Made by a program: the position numbers and the translations under genes | Shown here: one piece after another, positions 1 through 12,700 of the stretch | Layout: the number at the start of each line of letters is the position of its first letter | Position numbering within the stretch: position 1 is the first letter of the stretch | Assembly (NCBI GenBank): GCA_016858145.1 | Contig: JAEHOE010000002.1 | Span: 868,001-932,000, forward strand | Direction: 5' to 3' | Length of the DNA stretch: 64,000 nucleotides | DNA from: Edaphochlamys debaryana | Lineage: Eukaryota; Chlorophyta; Chlorophyceae; Chlamydomonadales | Notes under the pieces: model-generated | Databases searched by the model: none | What the model was told of the DNA's origin: nothing | What the model saw: only the letters and a program-made list of their open reading frames with translations

Positions 1-542
1 CCTCGCGCAAACCGCTTCCATCACCATACTATTCCGGTGGAACACTGTATGCGTTGGGGGAGGCGTTGGCCGGGTCAGCCCCAAACATGCTTCGCACCTT
101 GAGCCCTAACGCGGCGACACTCCTCCCGCGCTTTTGTGCTGCCGCATGAGGACAGCCTCGCTCTGGACTAAGCTTCGCGAGCAGTCGCTTCGCGACAAGA
201 GGTCTACGCTGACTGGCTCGCAAGTCTGTGTCCATCCGTCGGCGTGCAAGGCAGCGTTGGTGTGGAGTGTCGCGTGCAATATCGATGTATATATATGATG
301 ATAAACGCATCGCTTTATGGCCCGCACGACACGGCCGGCTGCGGTCGGCACCGCGGCCGGCACGCGAACTACCCCGTATCCCGCACATGCCCTCTCTCCC
401 CGCTACATCAGCAGAGCTTAGAGCGTCCTTTTCCACGCCTAGCGAGCATGCAGAGAGCCTGGGCTCGCGCCATTCCGCCCATCCGCGGAACAGAGACCCG
501 TGGGCAACGCTTTGTTATGTCCTAAAAACCCTTGGCCCCTAC

Positions 543-839
543 CTGGGGCGCGTTGATGCTGTCGTGCCCGCTGCCGTCGCTCGGCCTCTTGGCCTGTGGC
601 GCCTGCAGCGCGCCTGGCGGGGGCGGCTGGCCGCAGGTGCCGGACCCAGCCACCGAAGCCGCGCCGCCGCCCGCGTCCCCCGCGCCGTCGCCCCCTCCTG
701 CAGCGTCCGAGCGCTGCACCTCCTTGACCTCGGGGTCCTTGTCCTCCGCCTCAGCATCAGCCGGGCCGCCAGACAAATTTGTTGGGCCCGGACTGCCTGC
801 CCCCTGTGCCGCCGCACCGCCTTCGCTGGCAGCAGACAT
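543..839 (-). CDS. Gene X copy 1, first exon only (rest lies left of the window)
   Basis: This is an open first exon of 99 codons starting MSAASEGGAAAQGAG and ending in a phase-0 donor CAG|GTAGGG at 543/542. It is nearly identical to exon 1 of the complete gene X at 6801-6508. One residue is extra (GTCGQ against GTGQ) and one is changed (AEDKD against AEVKD). The reading frame is intact, so this copy may be functional, but exons 2-5 would lie before position 1. The encoded segment is rich in Ala, Gly, Ser and Pro with a short acidic patch, and is probably disordered. I recognise no domain. Positions 1-542 are the start of its first intron. Confidence 0.55.
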
Positions 840-1172
840 GGCGCTTGCTGGGCTCTCTTATATGCTACTAAGTGCTATGCATGTGAAGGCACGTCCTGGC
901 GAAGGCCTGGGAAATGCAGGAAGCTTTTGTTCTGGGCAATCGTCATCCCCATGCGGCCAAGGCGGCCCACCGCGCAGCGCCTCCCTCCGTGCCCCCGGCG
1001 CGCGATCCCTGCACGGCTGCCATCTGTGCGGGAAGCGCCCTCCGCCCCCTCCAACGCAGCAGTCTGGGCGCCGTCGTCCCCCAGGCTAGCCCCGGCTGTC
1101 GGGCGGACCCAGCGGGAGGGGCCTGCAGGCGTGCAGTGCACGGTGTGTGCCGACAGCCTCCAGCCCTGGCCC

Positions 1173-3441
1173 TTACAGCCAGACGCCTAGCCTCATGAGC
1201 CACCGGCCCTCCCGCCTCCCCACGCTGGCACTCAAGTAAAGCCTCACCGCGTCCCCCCTTGCCTGCCGTCCAAGACCCATGTCAGGCCTCGACCATGCCT
1301 TCGGGCATTGGGCCCCACAGGGCACCCGCTTCCCCCACGCCTTCCACCACGAGGCCCCCTGCCTACCCCCCACGGCCTTGTGCAGCGACACCATGTAGTC
1401 CGTGTACGACTGCGTGGCGGGCGTGCGGTCCTCCACAAAGTACGGCAGTACGGCGGCGTCCATGCCCGAGCCCTGCCGTACCACGAACACCTCCTGGTGC
1501 AGCGAGCGGCCCTCGCGCAGCGCGCGCAGCACGCAGCACACGCGGCGCGACATGGGCGTGTCCCGCTGGGGCTCGGGGCTGATGGCGCTCGTGTCCTGAG
1601 GCAGGGACGTGGGGTCCGTGCCAAACACCTGCGGGGGTTGGGGGGGTCGGGGGGGTCGGAGTGGGGGGTTTGTGGGACTGAGGTGTGGGGAGTATGGGTC
1701 GGGGGCGTCGGCGACGGGGTGGGGCGTTGCCATGATGATCGGTGATGATCGGAGTTCCGCTTCCAACAAGGGGAGCCCGTAGGGGCAAGAATCGCCGGCC
1801 TCCGCAGCCCCTCCCGTCATCCCGCCGGCACCCGACAACCCCCCCGCCCTCTCAGCCGCCCGCCCTCTCGCCCCCCCCCCCCTGCCCTCCCCCGCACCTC
1901 GAGGCACCACTGCGGCGACATGGCCCTGCCCAGCCACATGACGAACACGCGGCCCGTGTCGACCAGGTACACGCCCCCCTCGGCCAGCACCTGGGTGGCC
2001 AGGGGCACGCAGGGCGGCAGCTGCACGGTGCCGTCGGGTTGCTCCAGGCCCCAGGGGCCCACGGAGGGGTCGTGGAGCGCAAAGGCCTGGGGGGGGGAGG
2101 GAAGAGGGAAGGGATGGGGAGGGATGGGTGGGTAAAGGAGGGGAAGGGGAAAGATAAGGGTGGGGTACGGGTGTGCGGCGGCCCAGGGTGGGCGGCTCGG
2201 GGCAGAGCAGCATCGCAGCTAGCGGGCGCTGACCCCCAGCGCCTCCCTCTCGACCCCTCTCCCCGCTGCCCCCTTCCCCAGCCCCCCTCCCCACCTGCGG
2301 GTACGCCAGCCTGCACACGTCCTCCCCGCTCCCCGCCATGAGGAAGTGGCCCACGGGGATGCGCTCGTCAGCGGCCACGTCCTTGGCACCGCCCCTGGGG
2401 GGAGGGGGAGGGGGGAGGGGAGGTAAGAGCCGGGCCCAGGTGTGAGGCCAGGATGCAGCAGCGAGACTAGCCGGGAAGGGAAAGGTCTCCATGGCGAGCA
2501 GCAGGCTCCTTCCAAGACAAGACCTGCCGGCTCATCATCTCCCTAAGGCTTCCCCGCCTTGCTGGCCCTCACGCGAGGGCCCTTCCCCCTTCCCCTGTAT
2601 TGCCGCCGCCCCGTGGAGCCCTGTGGGACCCCGCAGCGCCCCCTTCCCCTTCCCCTCCAACGGAACCCCACCTGAATGCCGCGCACTTCATGAGCCCCAG
2701 GCACCAGATGGGCAGGTACTTGTAGGTCTCGGGGAAGATGAGCTTGTTGGGCGTGCGGAGAGCGGCGTTGGCGTTCATGATCCTGGGGGGGAAGGGGGGC
2801 GGTGGTTGGTTGGTTGGGCGGTTGGTTGGTGGGCGTGGTGGGCGGGGACGAGAGGCGGGCGGGCAGCTCGGGTCTTGGGCCTCCCCCTTGGTGTGGGGTC
2901 GCCGGCCGCAGCGGTTACGCCTAGCTGCTCGTGTGCTACACGAGGGCTAGTTATGCGCGCCACCCGTACCATATGCGCCCGACCCCACCTGAACTCCTTG
3001 AGCGCGCCCGACAGCTTGGAGTGCACCGCCTGCCGCGTCTCGTCCAGTCGGGCGGTTAGATACTTCTCAACCGACAGCTTCGCCAGCATGCACGTCATGG
3101 TGCCTGGACGAGCAACGAGGAGGACGAGCAGTCAGTACAAGGGGCACAGGGGGAGCGCGTGTCCCTTGGCGACCGGGGTTTCCGCCCTCCACCCCCGCCC
3201 CCGCACCCCCCCCCCCCCACCCCACCCACGTCCGTGCTGGTGAAGAGGTCTGCCAGCTCGTTGACCACCGGCACTGCCATGGTGTGCACACTGGGGGGGG
3301 GGGAAGGGAGGATGTTGGTGCCGGCCGTGATGCAGGGGCCTCGTGTCGATGCGCCCTAGGTGGGGAGCACCCGAGCCCATCCCCCAGCCCCCCTTCCTTC
3401 CCAAAGAATCCTCCCCGCCCTCCTTCCCACCGGATGCGCCT
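1173..3441 (-). pseudogene. Truncated SEC24 duplicate (exons 14-end to 20, no stop)
   Basis: Minus-strand exons correspond to SEC24 exons 15-20 of the complete gene: 3290-3226, 3103-2989, 2782-2672, 2394-2295, 2086-1898 and from 1628. Exon lengths and splice sites are conserved (115, 111, 100 and 189 nt match exactly). Only the last ~11 nt of exon 14 is present and nothing upstream, so there is no promoter, start codon, N-terminus, zinc finger or trunk domain. At the 3' end a deletion removes the true stop codon, and the frame runs about 70 codons into what is 3' flank in the intact gene, ending at 1173 after a non-homologous tail. The exon sequences themselves remain nearly intact, so the duplication is young. 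It is most likely a non-functional by-product. It could produce a C-terminal gelsolin-like fragment only if fused to an upstream promoter. Confidence 0.85.
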
Positions 3442-4329
3442 TGTCCCGTAGAAGCTGCAGAGTCCCCAGCCCCCACCCCCACCCATGTCCCACCTGTTCA
3501 AAGTGGTGAAGCCCCGCCTGCAGTGAAGGGGAAATTGGATGGGGGAGTGACGTCAAGTGTGCAGGTAGGTCCCAGGTCTCAGTATGCTATGCATGCGGCC
3601 AAACCCCCGCCCCTCGCTCCCGCAGCACTCCTCCGCTGGCACCCGTCCCGCCACCCTCAAACCCTCTCGACTCCACCAGCCTTCTGCGCCTACTGCGCCT
3701 GCATACACCAGCCATCCAGCTGGTTTGCTGCTGGCCCGGCCGAGGAAGCTGCTGGAAGGAGCGCCGCACAGCATCAGTCCTGACGGCCAGGGACACTGAT
3801 CATCTCCGTGCTCGGCATTAAGAAGCATCGCACCGCACGCCTCCCTCCCACGCCTTCCCAGACTTCACCTGGGCCCACCTTCCCGCAACTATAACACGCC
3901 AGCCCTCCACGCCTGCCTGAGATGGGTCCCCTTAACAACCCCCCGTTCCCCCATACATGCCTTCACTACTCTCACCCGCCTCATTAGCCCATCACCATGT
4001 TCCCGCTCTACCCACGCCTGCCCCCCCACAGCCCTCGACCCAAACCTGGGGTCGAGGCTCCTGGGCGTGCGTTCCTCCCCAAGAAAGCACGGCAGTACGG
4101 TGGCCACAATTAAGTGATGCCTTGTTCGTTCAGCCTGGTCAGCCCACCAGCAGTCCCAGCAGCTCTGCGGCTCCTGCCGCTGTATTGGGGTCTGCCCTCC
4201 CCGCCGCTAGACGCTGCAAGCCCCGTCCCCACCCCGTCCCCTCGCCCCGCGATCTCGCTCAGCAACAAACACCCCGTCCCCTCCCCCGTCCCTTCAACCC
4301 TCCGCCCCCTCCGTGCCCTCCCTCAGCCG
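3442..4329. other. Intergenic spacer between SEC24 fragment and gene X
   Basis: This is unique C-rich DNA between the broken end of the SEC24 fragment and the last exon of gene X. Several open frames exist on both strands but none has conserved motifs or matching splice phases. I see no convincing gene here. Confidence 0.6.
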
Positions 4330-6801
4330 CTACTCCTTGTCGCTTGCCGCGCCCGTCCCCTGCCCGCCGTCTCCCACGGCCCCCCCCGCCACCGGCGCAC
4401 CGCCCGCGCCCTCCCCCGGTGCCGCCTCCTCGCCCGAGCGCCGCCGCTCGAGCCCCTGCAGGCCAGGGGGTGCGGCAGGATGCACGAACAGGAGAGTGAG
4501 GCAGGGAGAGACGCATCTGGCATGTGGCAGCACTCATAGCGAGCTGAGAGAGAGGGGGCCGTAGGCCGGCAAGGGCCCCTTTGCCCCGCCCCCTTCCCGT
4601 ATCCCTCCGTCCAACTGCCTCCGTCCATCCAGATACGCCCGTGCCTGGCCGTCCTCTTCCCCGCTGCATACATGCCGCATTTCTGAAGTCCTCAAGCCCG
4701 CCCTCCTACCTTACTCTTCCCCCTGCACTACGCGCTACCGCCCCCTGCCCCCCTTGTAGAGATATCCCGCCCCCTCGCTCCTTCCTTCCCCGGACCCAAG
4801 CCACGCACAACGCCCCAAGCGCACCGCCCACCTGCTGCCCTGGGCCTCCAACGTCGGCGGCCGTGGCGGAGGTGGGTCCGGGCCCGGAGGCCGACATTCC
4901 AGCCTGGTCCTGAGGGGTGCGGAGGCGGTATGTTAAGTGGGGACTGGCATTGCAGGGTCGCCGAGGTGGCGTGGGCGATTCGACTGATGCGACACGACAA
5001 TCTGAAGCCCAACAGCACGGCCGCGGGGACTCCACCTCCGGAATCGGACTACAGTGCCAATGCCCTCACAACAGCCCAGATCGGCACAGCCGGAATCGGC
5101 GAAAAGATAGCAAGCCCTCGCGTACACTTAACGGGTGATACGTACAACGGAGAGGGTGCAGCGCTGTCCCTCCTAGCGCAACAGGCTTATGTACACGTGG
5201 AAGCCAGGGAAGCGACGACTGCGGAACCCGGCCGCTCAATCCTTGACCTTCCCTACCCTCACCACCACCCCCTTCCCTCTCGCCATGCTAGCCTCGACCC
5301 TGCGCCTCTCACCGGCACGCCGGGCGCAGCGCCAGAGGGAGTGAGATCCGCAGCGATGGGAGCGGGGGCGGAGGCGGCCGCGGCGGCGGTGTTGGTGGTT
5401 ACGTTGGGGGCGTTGGAGGGGCCGGCGCCGTCCTCCGGTCCCTGGGCGGGAATGGGGCAGGGACACAAGGCCGGAAGCAGGTAGGTTAGCTGGCAAGGCT
5501 GGGCGGGGCGGTTACCGGCAGGGACAAGAGAGGGCAACGCAGCATGGCATGGCTGGTCTTGCCTCCGAGGCGTGCGTGAAGTGCGTGTCGAATCCTCACC
5601 AGCCCACGTTCGGGAGGCTTTGCCCGACCTTGCGCTTGGCCCGCCGAGCGAGCTCGATGGCCTGCATCAGAGCCGATTTCGCGGCCTTCATGTCGGGGTC
5701 TGGGTTGGCTTCGGGCTCAGCCAGCACGTCACGAAGCACGGCCAGGTCCTCCTCCGCCTGCCGGTCTCGGCCCCTCTTTGCCGCCAGGCTCGCTGGCCGC
5801 TGGTCGGCAGCAGCGCCCATGCTCGACTGCACAGGGGTCCATCCAGGGTGGGAGGGAGGACGAGTCTGGGGCCACCTTGCACGGGACAGGCTTGGAGGCC
5901 ACCCCACAGACCCAGCCCTCTCAGACAGGGGCACCCAATCCTGGTTTTAGGCATGCCTCGCGCAAACCGCTTCCATCACCATACTATTCCGGTGGAACAC
6001 TGTATGCGTTGCGGGGGGCCGTTGGCCGGGTCAGCCCCAAACATGCTTCGCACCTTGAGCCCCAACGCGGCGACACTCCTCCCGCGCTTTTGTGCTGCCG
6101 CATGAGGACAGCCTCGCTCTGGACTAAGCTTCGCGAGCAGTCGCTTCGCGACAAGAGGTCTACGCTGACTGGCTCGCAAGTCTGTGTCCATCCGTCGGCG
6201 TGCAAGGCAGCGTTGGTGTGGAGTGTCGCGTGCAATATCGATGTATATATATGATGATAAACGCATCGCTTTATGGCCCGCACGACACGGCCGGCAGCGG
6301 TCGGCACCGCGGCCGGCACGCGAACACCCCCGTATCCCGCACATGCCCTCTCTCCCCGCTCATGGCTAGCAACATGTAGAGCGCAGAGCGTCCTTTATCA
6401 CGCCTAGCGAGCATGCAGAGAGCCTGGGCTCGCGCCATTCCGCCCATCCGCGGAACAGAGACCCGTGGGCAACGCTTTGTTATGTCCTATAAACCCTTGG
6501 CCCCTACCTGGGGCGCGTTGATGCTGTCGTGCCCGCTGCCGTCGCTCGGCCTCTTGGCCTGTGGCGCCTGCAGCGCGCCTGGCGGGGGCGGCTGGCCGGT
6601 GCCGGACCCAGCCACCGAAGCCGCGCCGCCGCCCGCGTCCCCCGCGCCGTCGCCCCCTCCTGCAGCGTCCGAGCGCTGCACCTCCTTGACCTCGGGGTCC
6701 TTAACCTCCGCCTCAGCATCAGCCGGACCGCCAGACAGATTTGTTGGGCCCGGACTGCCTGCCCCCTGTGCCGCCGCACCGCCTTCGCTGGCAGCAGACA
6801 T
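4330..6801 (-). CDS. Gene X: Ala/Gly-rich protein, five exons, function unknown
   Basis: My model has five exons, all in phase 0: 6801-6508, 5826-5608, 5441-5313, 4909-4832 and 4455-4330, giving 281 aa. Donors are CAG|GTAGGG, AAC|GTGGGC, CCG|GTGAGA and CAG|GTGGGC; all acceptors are CAG. The exon 2 donor is uncertain: AAG|GTCGGG at 5629 also keeps the phase, while a GTGAGG at 5599 would give an early stop in exon 3. Alternatively the gene could end at a TGA at 5596-5598. The protein is low-complexity except for exon 2, where residues around EEDLAVLRDVLAEPEANPD and SALMQAIELARRAKRK predict a charged amphipathic helix with a basic end. I do not recognise the family. The gene sits just downstream of SEC24 on the same strand, and its first exon is duplicated at 839-543. 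Confidence 0.5.
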
Positions 6802-9725
6802 GGCGCTTGCTGGGCTCTCTTATATGCTACTAAGTGCTATGCATGTGAAGGCACGTCCTGGCGAAGGCCTGGGAAATGCACGAAGCTTTAGTTCTGGGCA
6901 ATCGTCATCCCAATGCGGCCAAGGCGGCCCGCCGCGCAGCGCCTCCCTCCGTGTTCCCGGCGCGCGACCCCTGCACGGCTGCCACCTGCGCGGGAAGCGC
7001 CCTCCGCCCTCTCCAATGCAGCAGTCTGGGCGCCGTCGTCCCCCAGGCTAGCCCCGGCTGTCGGGCGGACCCAGCGGGAGGGGCCTGCAGGCGTGCAGTG
7101 CACGGTGTGTGCCGACAGCCTCCAGCCCTGGCCCTTAGAGCCAGACGCCTAGCCTCATGAGCCCCCGGCCCTCCCGCCTCCCCACGCTGGCACTCAAAAG
7201 CCTCACCGCGTCCCCCCTTGCCTGCCGTCCAAGACCCATGTCAGGCCTCGACCATGCCTTCGGGCATTGGGCCCCACAGGGCACCCGCTTCCCCCACGCC
7301 TTCCACCACGAGGCCCCCTGCCTACCCCCCACCGTCCCTCGCTCTCAGCCACCCAGCACCCATGCAGCCCCTGCCCCCGCCTCCGCCTGCACACCCCCCA
7401 CTCGACCCACCCCATCAGACACGTGCCCGAGCGTATCAGGCCGAGGCTCTTCAGCCCTATATCGGCGCCCCACCGCCTCGCGTACCGCCCGCCCAAGACT
7501 GCCCAAACATGCGCAGCGTCAACGGAGTCCGCCTGACCCAATCGCACCTCTTCCCCGTACTCCACAGCACTGCCGTACACCACAACCAGGCCGCGTGCCG
7601 TACTTGACGGTACGCCGCCGCCCACCGCCTCACTTGGCCATGACGGCCTTGTGCAGCGACACCATGTAGTCCGTGTACGACTGCGTGGCGGGCGTGCGGT
7701 CCTCCACAAAGTACGGTAGTACGGCGGCGTCCATGCCCGAGCCCTGCCGTACCACGAACACCTCCTGGTGCAGCGAGCGGCCCTCGCGCAGCGCGCGCAG
7801 CACGCAGCACACGCGGCGCGACATGGGCGTGTCCCGCTCGGGCTCGGGGCTGACGGCGCTCGTGTCCTGAGGCAGGGACGTGGGGTCCGTGCCAAACACC
7901 TGCGGGGGTTGGGGGGCCGGGCGGGTCGGAGTGGGGGGGTTGTGGGACGGAGGTGTGGGGAGTATGGGTCGGGGGCGTGGGGCGTATGGGTGCCATGGCA
8001 ATCAGTGACACGGAGTTCACCGGCCTCCGCACCCGACACCCCTCCCGGCCGCAGCCCCCCGCCCTCTCGCCCCCCCCCTGCCCTCCCCCGCACCTCGAGG
8101 CACCACTGCGGCGACATGGCCCTGCCCAGCCACATGACGAACACGCGGCCCGTGTCGACCAGGTACACGCCCCCCTCGGCCAGCACCTGGGTGGCCAGGG
8201 GCACGCAGGGCGGCAGCTGCACGGTGCCGTCGGGCTGCTCCAGGCCCCAGGGGCCCACGGAGGGGTCGTGGAGCGCAAAGGCCTGGGGGGGGGGAGGGAA
8301 GAGGGAAGGGATGGGGAGGGATGGGTGGGTGAGGGAGGGGAAGGGGAAAGAAAGGGTGGGGTACGGGTGTGCGGCGGCCCAGGGTGGGCGGCTCGGGGCA
8401 GAGCAGCATCGGGGCCCTCTCGACCCCTCTACCCGCTGCCGCCTACCCCCCAGCCCCCCTCCCCACCTGCGGGTACGCCAGCCTGCACACGTCCTCCACG
8501 CTCCCCGCCATGAGGAAGTGGCCCACGGCGATGCGCTCGTCAGCGGCCACGTCCTTTGCGCCGCCCCTGGGGGGAGGAAGGGAAAGGTAGGGGGTGATCG
8601 CTTGACGAATAGCAAACCAAAGGGGGAGGAGAGGGGTAAAGGGAGGGGCCGCGGTCCCCAGCGGCAGTCCCTTCTTCCCCCGGGCCTTGGGGGGGGGGAA
8701 GGTGAGCAAGGCAATGGTCAGAGGGCACAGAGGGCTCGTCCGCGTTCACACCCTTGGCGCAAGCCCCCCGGGGGGGGGCATGTTCGCCTCGTCCCAAGCT
8801 CGCTCACGGCCCTTGCCAAAGGGCTCGTTCACGTCTCCAATCTTCCACCCCAACCCACCCCACCCCCCACACACCCATCAGACCCCCGCAGCACCCCCTG
8901 CAAACCCCGCGCCCCCACCTGAATGCCGCGCACTTCATGAGCCCCAGGCACCAGATGGGCAGGTACTTGTAGGTCTCGGGGAAGATGAACTTGTTGGGCG
9001 TGCGGAGCGCGGCGTTGGCGTTCATGATCCTGGGGGGGAAGGGGCGGTGGTTGGTCGGTTAGGCGGTTGGTTGGGTTGGCGTGGAAAGGGGTGCGAGGGC
9101 AAGTCGGGTGCGGGAGGGCGGAAAATCGTGCATTGCCATGACCCGTACATTGCCACAAGCCGACAAGGCCACCCATGCGCCCCCACCCACCTGAACTCCT
9201 TGAGCGCGCCCGACAGCTTGGAGTGCACCGCCTGCCGCGTCTCGTCCAGTCGGGCGGTTAGGTACTTCTCAACCGACAGCTTGGCCAGCATGCACGTCAT
9301 GGCGCCTGGACGAGCAACGAGGAGGACGAGCATGGGGAAGGACGAGCAGTCAGGACAAGGGACACAAGGGGAGCGCATGTCCCTTGGCGACCGGGGCTTC
9401 CTCCCTCCCGCCTCCCTCCTCCCCTGCCCCGCCCCCTCCCCCCCACCCGCGTCCGTGCTGGTGAAGAGGTCTGCCAGCTCGTTGACCACCGGCACTGCCA
9501 TGGTGTGCACGCTGGGGGGGGGGGGGGAAGGGAGGATGTCAGAGGGGGGGAGGGTAAGGAGGATGTCCGAGAGAGAGGGGGCAGGTTAGGCGGGTGAGGG
9601 TGCCGGAAGTGATGCAGGGGCCTCGTGTGTCGATGCGCCCTAGGTGGGGAGCACCCGAGCCCATCCCCCAGTCCCCTTCCTTCCCCAAGCACCCTTCCCC
9701 CCCCCCGTCCCCACCGGATGCGCCT
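5956..9725. repeat. Tandem duplication, right unit
   Basis: This is the partner of 1-3441. It contains gene X exon 1 and part of intron 1, the gene X to SEC24 spacer, and SEC24 exons 20 to 15 plus the edge of exon 14. It is contiguous with the complete SEC24 gene, so it is the more likely ancestral arrangement. Confidence 0.93.
6802..7629 (-). promoter_or_regulatory. Spacer: gene X upstream region and SEC24 3' flank
   Basis: This 828-bp stretch lies between the SEC24 stop codon and the gene X start codon, both on the minus strand. It must hold the SEC24 3' UTR and gene X promoter. A TATATG-like stretch (reverse complement of gctctcttatatgc) lies about 25 bp upstream of the gene X ATG, and is conserved in the left copy. 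About 300 bp next to the SEC24 stop (roughly 7333-7640) is absent from the left unit. Confidence 0.4.
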
Positions 9726-12700
9726 CTCCCCGTTGGAGTTGGTGTAGAGCAGCGCGCACTGCACGTAGGCGAACCCGGGCTGCACCATGCCCTCCTCGTG
9801 GGCAATCTCCATGGCGAAAGCCTGGGGCAGGGGGGGAGGAGTGGGCGGGTTCAAGAGTTTAGTAGTGACGGCGGCTTGCAGTCAGCAGGGCCCCTTTGCT
9901 AATCCCCCTCCCTGCCCCCACCTCCAGCCCTTCATCCCTTCCCTGCCCCGTCCCCCTCAGACCCCACTCCCCCTAGACCACCCCTCCCACCTTGTCCGGG
10001 TCGCACGTGGGCAGCGCCAGCAGGTCGGTGGAGCGGTTGAAGAAGTGGCCGTGGAAGGCCGAGATGCGCAGGCCCTTGGAGCAGCGCACGCGCATGACGG
10101 CCTCCCAGGCGGTGGGGCGGGTCAGGTTGTGGGCGATCTCGGCAGTCAGCTTGGCGCCGTCGCGCTGGGCCATGAAGCCGGGGTAGTGGTAGAGCTGGGA
10201 GGGGGGAAGGCGGGGGATAGGGCGGTTGGCAAAGGGGGAAGGATTGGGGGTGTGAGGAAGGAGAGGACCAGCTCGATGGGCCAGGCAGAGAGCTTGGCAT
10301 CAAACATGTATGCCAATCCCTCTAGCCTCTCCACCGCTGGCTGGAGCTTCAGGGTCAGAGGAAGTGCACGCCCCCATGCCCCTCTTCCCTTGGCGCTCCC
10401 ACGCCTGACTCGCCTCTGCCTCTCCCCCCAAGATCTGCCCCCCGCCGCACCTCTCCGCACGTGTACCGCGGGATGGCGGCGATCGAGGCGAGGTCGCAGT
10501 ACTGCGGAGGGGAGGGGGGGGGGCAGGAAAGGGGGAGGCGAAGTGCAAGTCTGAAACCCATGAGTCATGCGGCCGATCAGGAACCGGACGGCATGTAACT
10601 CACGACGCCTCTTGTCACTCCCCGCTCCCGCTTGCAAGCTCGTGACAGTCTGCAGCCGACGGCATGAGGGCCCAAAACCAGATCCCGAACCAAGCCCAAA
10701 CCCAGACCCCAAGCCCCCCTCCCACCTGCATGCTCATTGCGAACACGTCCACCGTCAGCTGCACTCGGCTGCACTCGGCGGCGTAGCGCTTGAAGAAGGG
10801 GTCGTCCGGGTTGCGCAGCGCGGGCTCGCGCTCGGTGCCGTAGGCGGAGGGGTTGTCCCGGTTCTTGACCTTGCCCACGCCCAGCGAGGGCACCGAGGAC
10901 TGGAACAGCAGCAGCTTGCCGCCGATGTGGGAGGCCACCATGAAAGCAGCCTAGGGGGGGAGGGGGGAGCGTGACCTCATGTGAGTGCAAGCCAAGGGGA
11001 GGGGAGCAGGCGCACGCAAACCTGACGCCACGCACCGCGCCCACTGTCCACCTTTCATCCCATCCCACCCTCCCTGGCCGACGCAAGTCATGTTCGCCCA
11101 CGCTCCCCTCCGCACCTGCAGCGCCGGCCCCATTACGCTCTCCATCACGCGTTCCCCGCCCTGCCCCCGATTTGCCTTCACTGACATAGTGACGACGAAC
11201 CCATTTCCCCTTTCCTCTTCCCCGCTCCCCTCCCACAAGCCCCACCTGCAGCGCCGGCCCCAGTGCGCTCCCCACTACATCTTGGGCACTCCCTCAACTT
11301 ATCATGCCGCGCCTAGCGCCCCCTCCACCCCCAAGACCCGCACACATCCCATCGTGTCACCCCATTGGCCAAACCCCTGACGCACCTGCAGCGCCGGCCC
11401 CATTGCGCTCTCCACCACGGCCTGCCCCGCGAAGTTGCCCGGCAGCGCGTCCAGCAGCGCATCCACCACCCCCCGGCTCTCGCGCAGGTTCACGAGCAGG
11501 TCGTCGGGGAGCGGCACGAACGGGTCGTCCAGCTCCGTGACCACCTGTACGGCATGGCGGTACGGCAGTACGGCAGAGCATGGTTTGTGGTGTTGTGGGA
11601 TAGGGGCGACGTGTGCGCACGTGCATGGTAACCGGGCCAAGCTCACCCAGCCCGGCATCTGACCTCCAGTAGCTTCGCGTGTTGGTTGAACGGCGTCCCT
11701 CCGGGTGTCCTCCCACCTAGTGCAAGGCCCCGCCCCTGCTCCACCCCCCTTCCACGCACCAGCATCTGCGGCTGGCTGAGGCTGGGCTTGAGGTTGTAGA
11801 AGTGGAGCGCGCTGCGGAGGGAGGAATGGGGGGCGGGGGCAGAGTGGGAAGGTGCGGAGTCAAGACGCCGCGCCAGTGAGACCGCGTCAGTGAGACCGAG
11901 CGCCCCTGTCCTCGAGCAGGGCGGGTTCCTCAGTGGCCCTATGGAAACCCCCTATGTAAACCCCCTTTACAACCGCTGGACGAGGCTCGCAGTGGGAAGG
12001 GCTAAGCCCCCCTACACTACTCATCTCCGTCCCTCCATCTCGCACCCCCGGCCCGCCTCCACCCCCGCCCCCACCTGTCGAAGGTGAGGAACCCCACCAG
12101 CGTGCGCTCGTCCCCCGGCAGCTCGTCCAGGCAGGCCTTGATGGCGGCCGCCACGGTGGCCAACATGCCGCTGGCCACGGCCGAGTAGGAGACGTCGATG
12201 CAGAAGAAGAAGACGGGGGGCATGGGGGGGCGGACCTGACAGGGGGGGAGGGGGGGAGGGGGGGAGGGGGGGAGGGGGGGAGGGGGGGGAGGGGGGGGAG
12301 GGGGGTGTTTGAAGCTGATAAGCGGGGAGAGCGGGGGAGGGGGGGGAGGGGGAGGAGGAGAGGGGGTGGTCAGAGCCTCTGTGCGGCGGCGAACCCGGGC
12401 CCTCTATCCAGGCCCAGCCCGCTCAAGCGACCATGCGCGTACTCATCCTGGCTTATTCTACTCCCGGGATTTCTTCGGCACTCGCATCCGGGCACCTATG
12501 GCCCCACCATGCCTTCCGCGCTTGCCACGTGCCCCTCCCTTTCCTCGACGTCCCTCTTTGCCCCCCTGCCCCTCCCCTGCCCCCCCCCGTCGCACCACGC
12601 AGTCCGCGGGCGCCACATAACCCCCTCCCTCCCGTCCTCCCTCTCCCGTCCTCCGTCTCCGTATGCATTATTGCATCCCGCCCCCTGCACGCCTGTCCCT

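Larger units (their letters stand above)
1..3441. repeat. Tandem duplication, left unit (gene X 5' end + SEC24 3' half)
   Basis: Position 1 matches position 5956, and the match runs to about 3441, which corresponds to about 9725. Similarity covers introns, exons and intergenic DNA, so this is a DNA-level duplication and not a retrocopy. The unit probably starts left of the window. Its right end falls about 11 nt inside SEC24 exon 14, after which 3442 onward is unrelated. Relative to the right unit it lacks roughly 300 bp around position 1374, which removes the SEC24 stop codon. Confidence 0.93.

Noticed and set aside
228..1190. 320-codon plus-strand frame across gene X copy 1
   Set aside because: It is the antisense shadow of gene X exon 1 plus flanking DNA; the conserved frame and splice donor are on the minus strand.
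3889..4107. 72-codon minus-strand frame in the spacer
   Set aside because: It is short, has no motif and no consistent splice sites to gene X.
12241..12306. CRISPR-like or satellite array
   Set aside because: It is a simple G-run microsatellite within an intron; there are no spacers, and the organism is a eukaryote.
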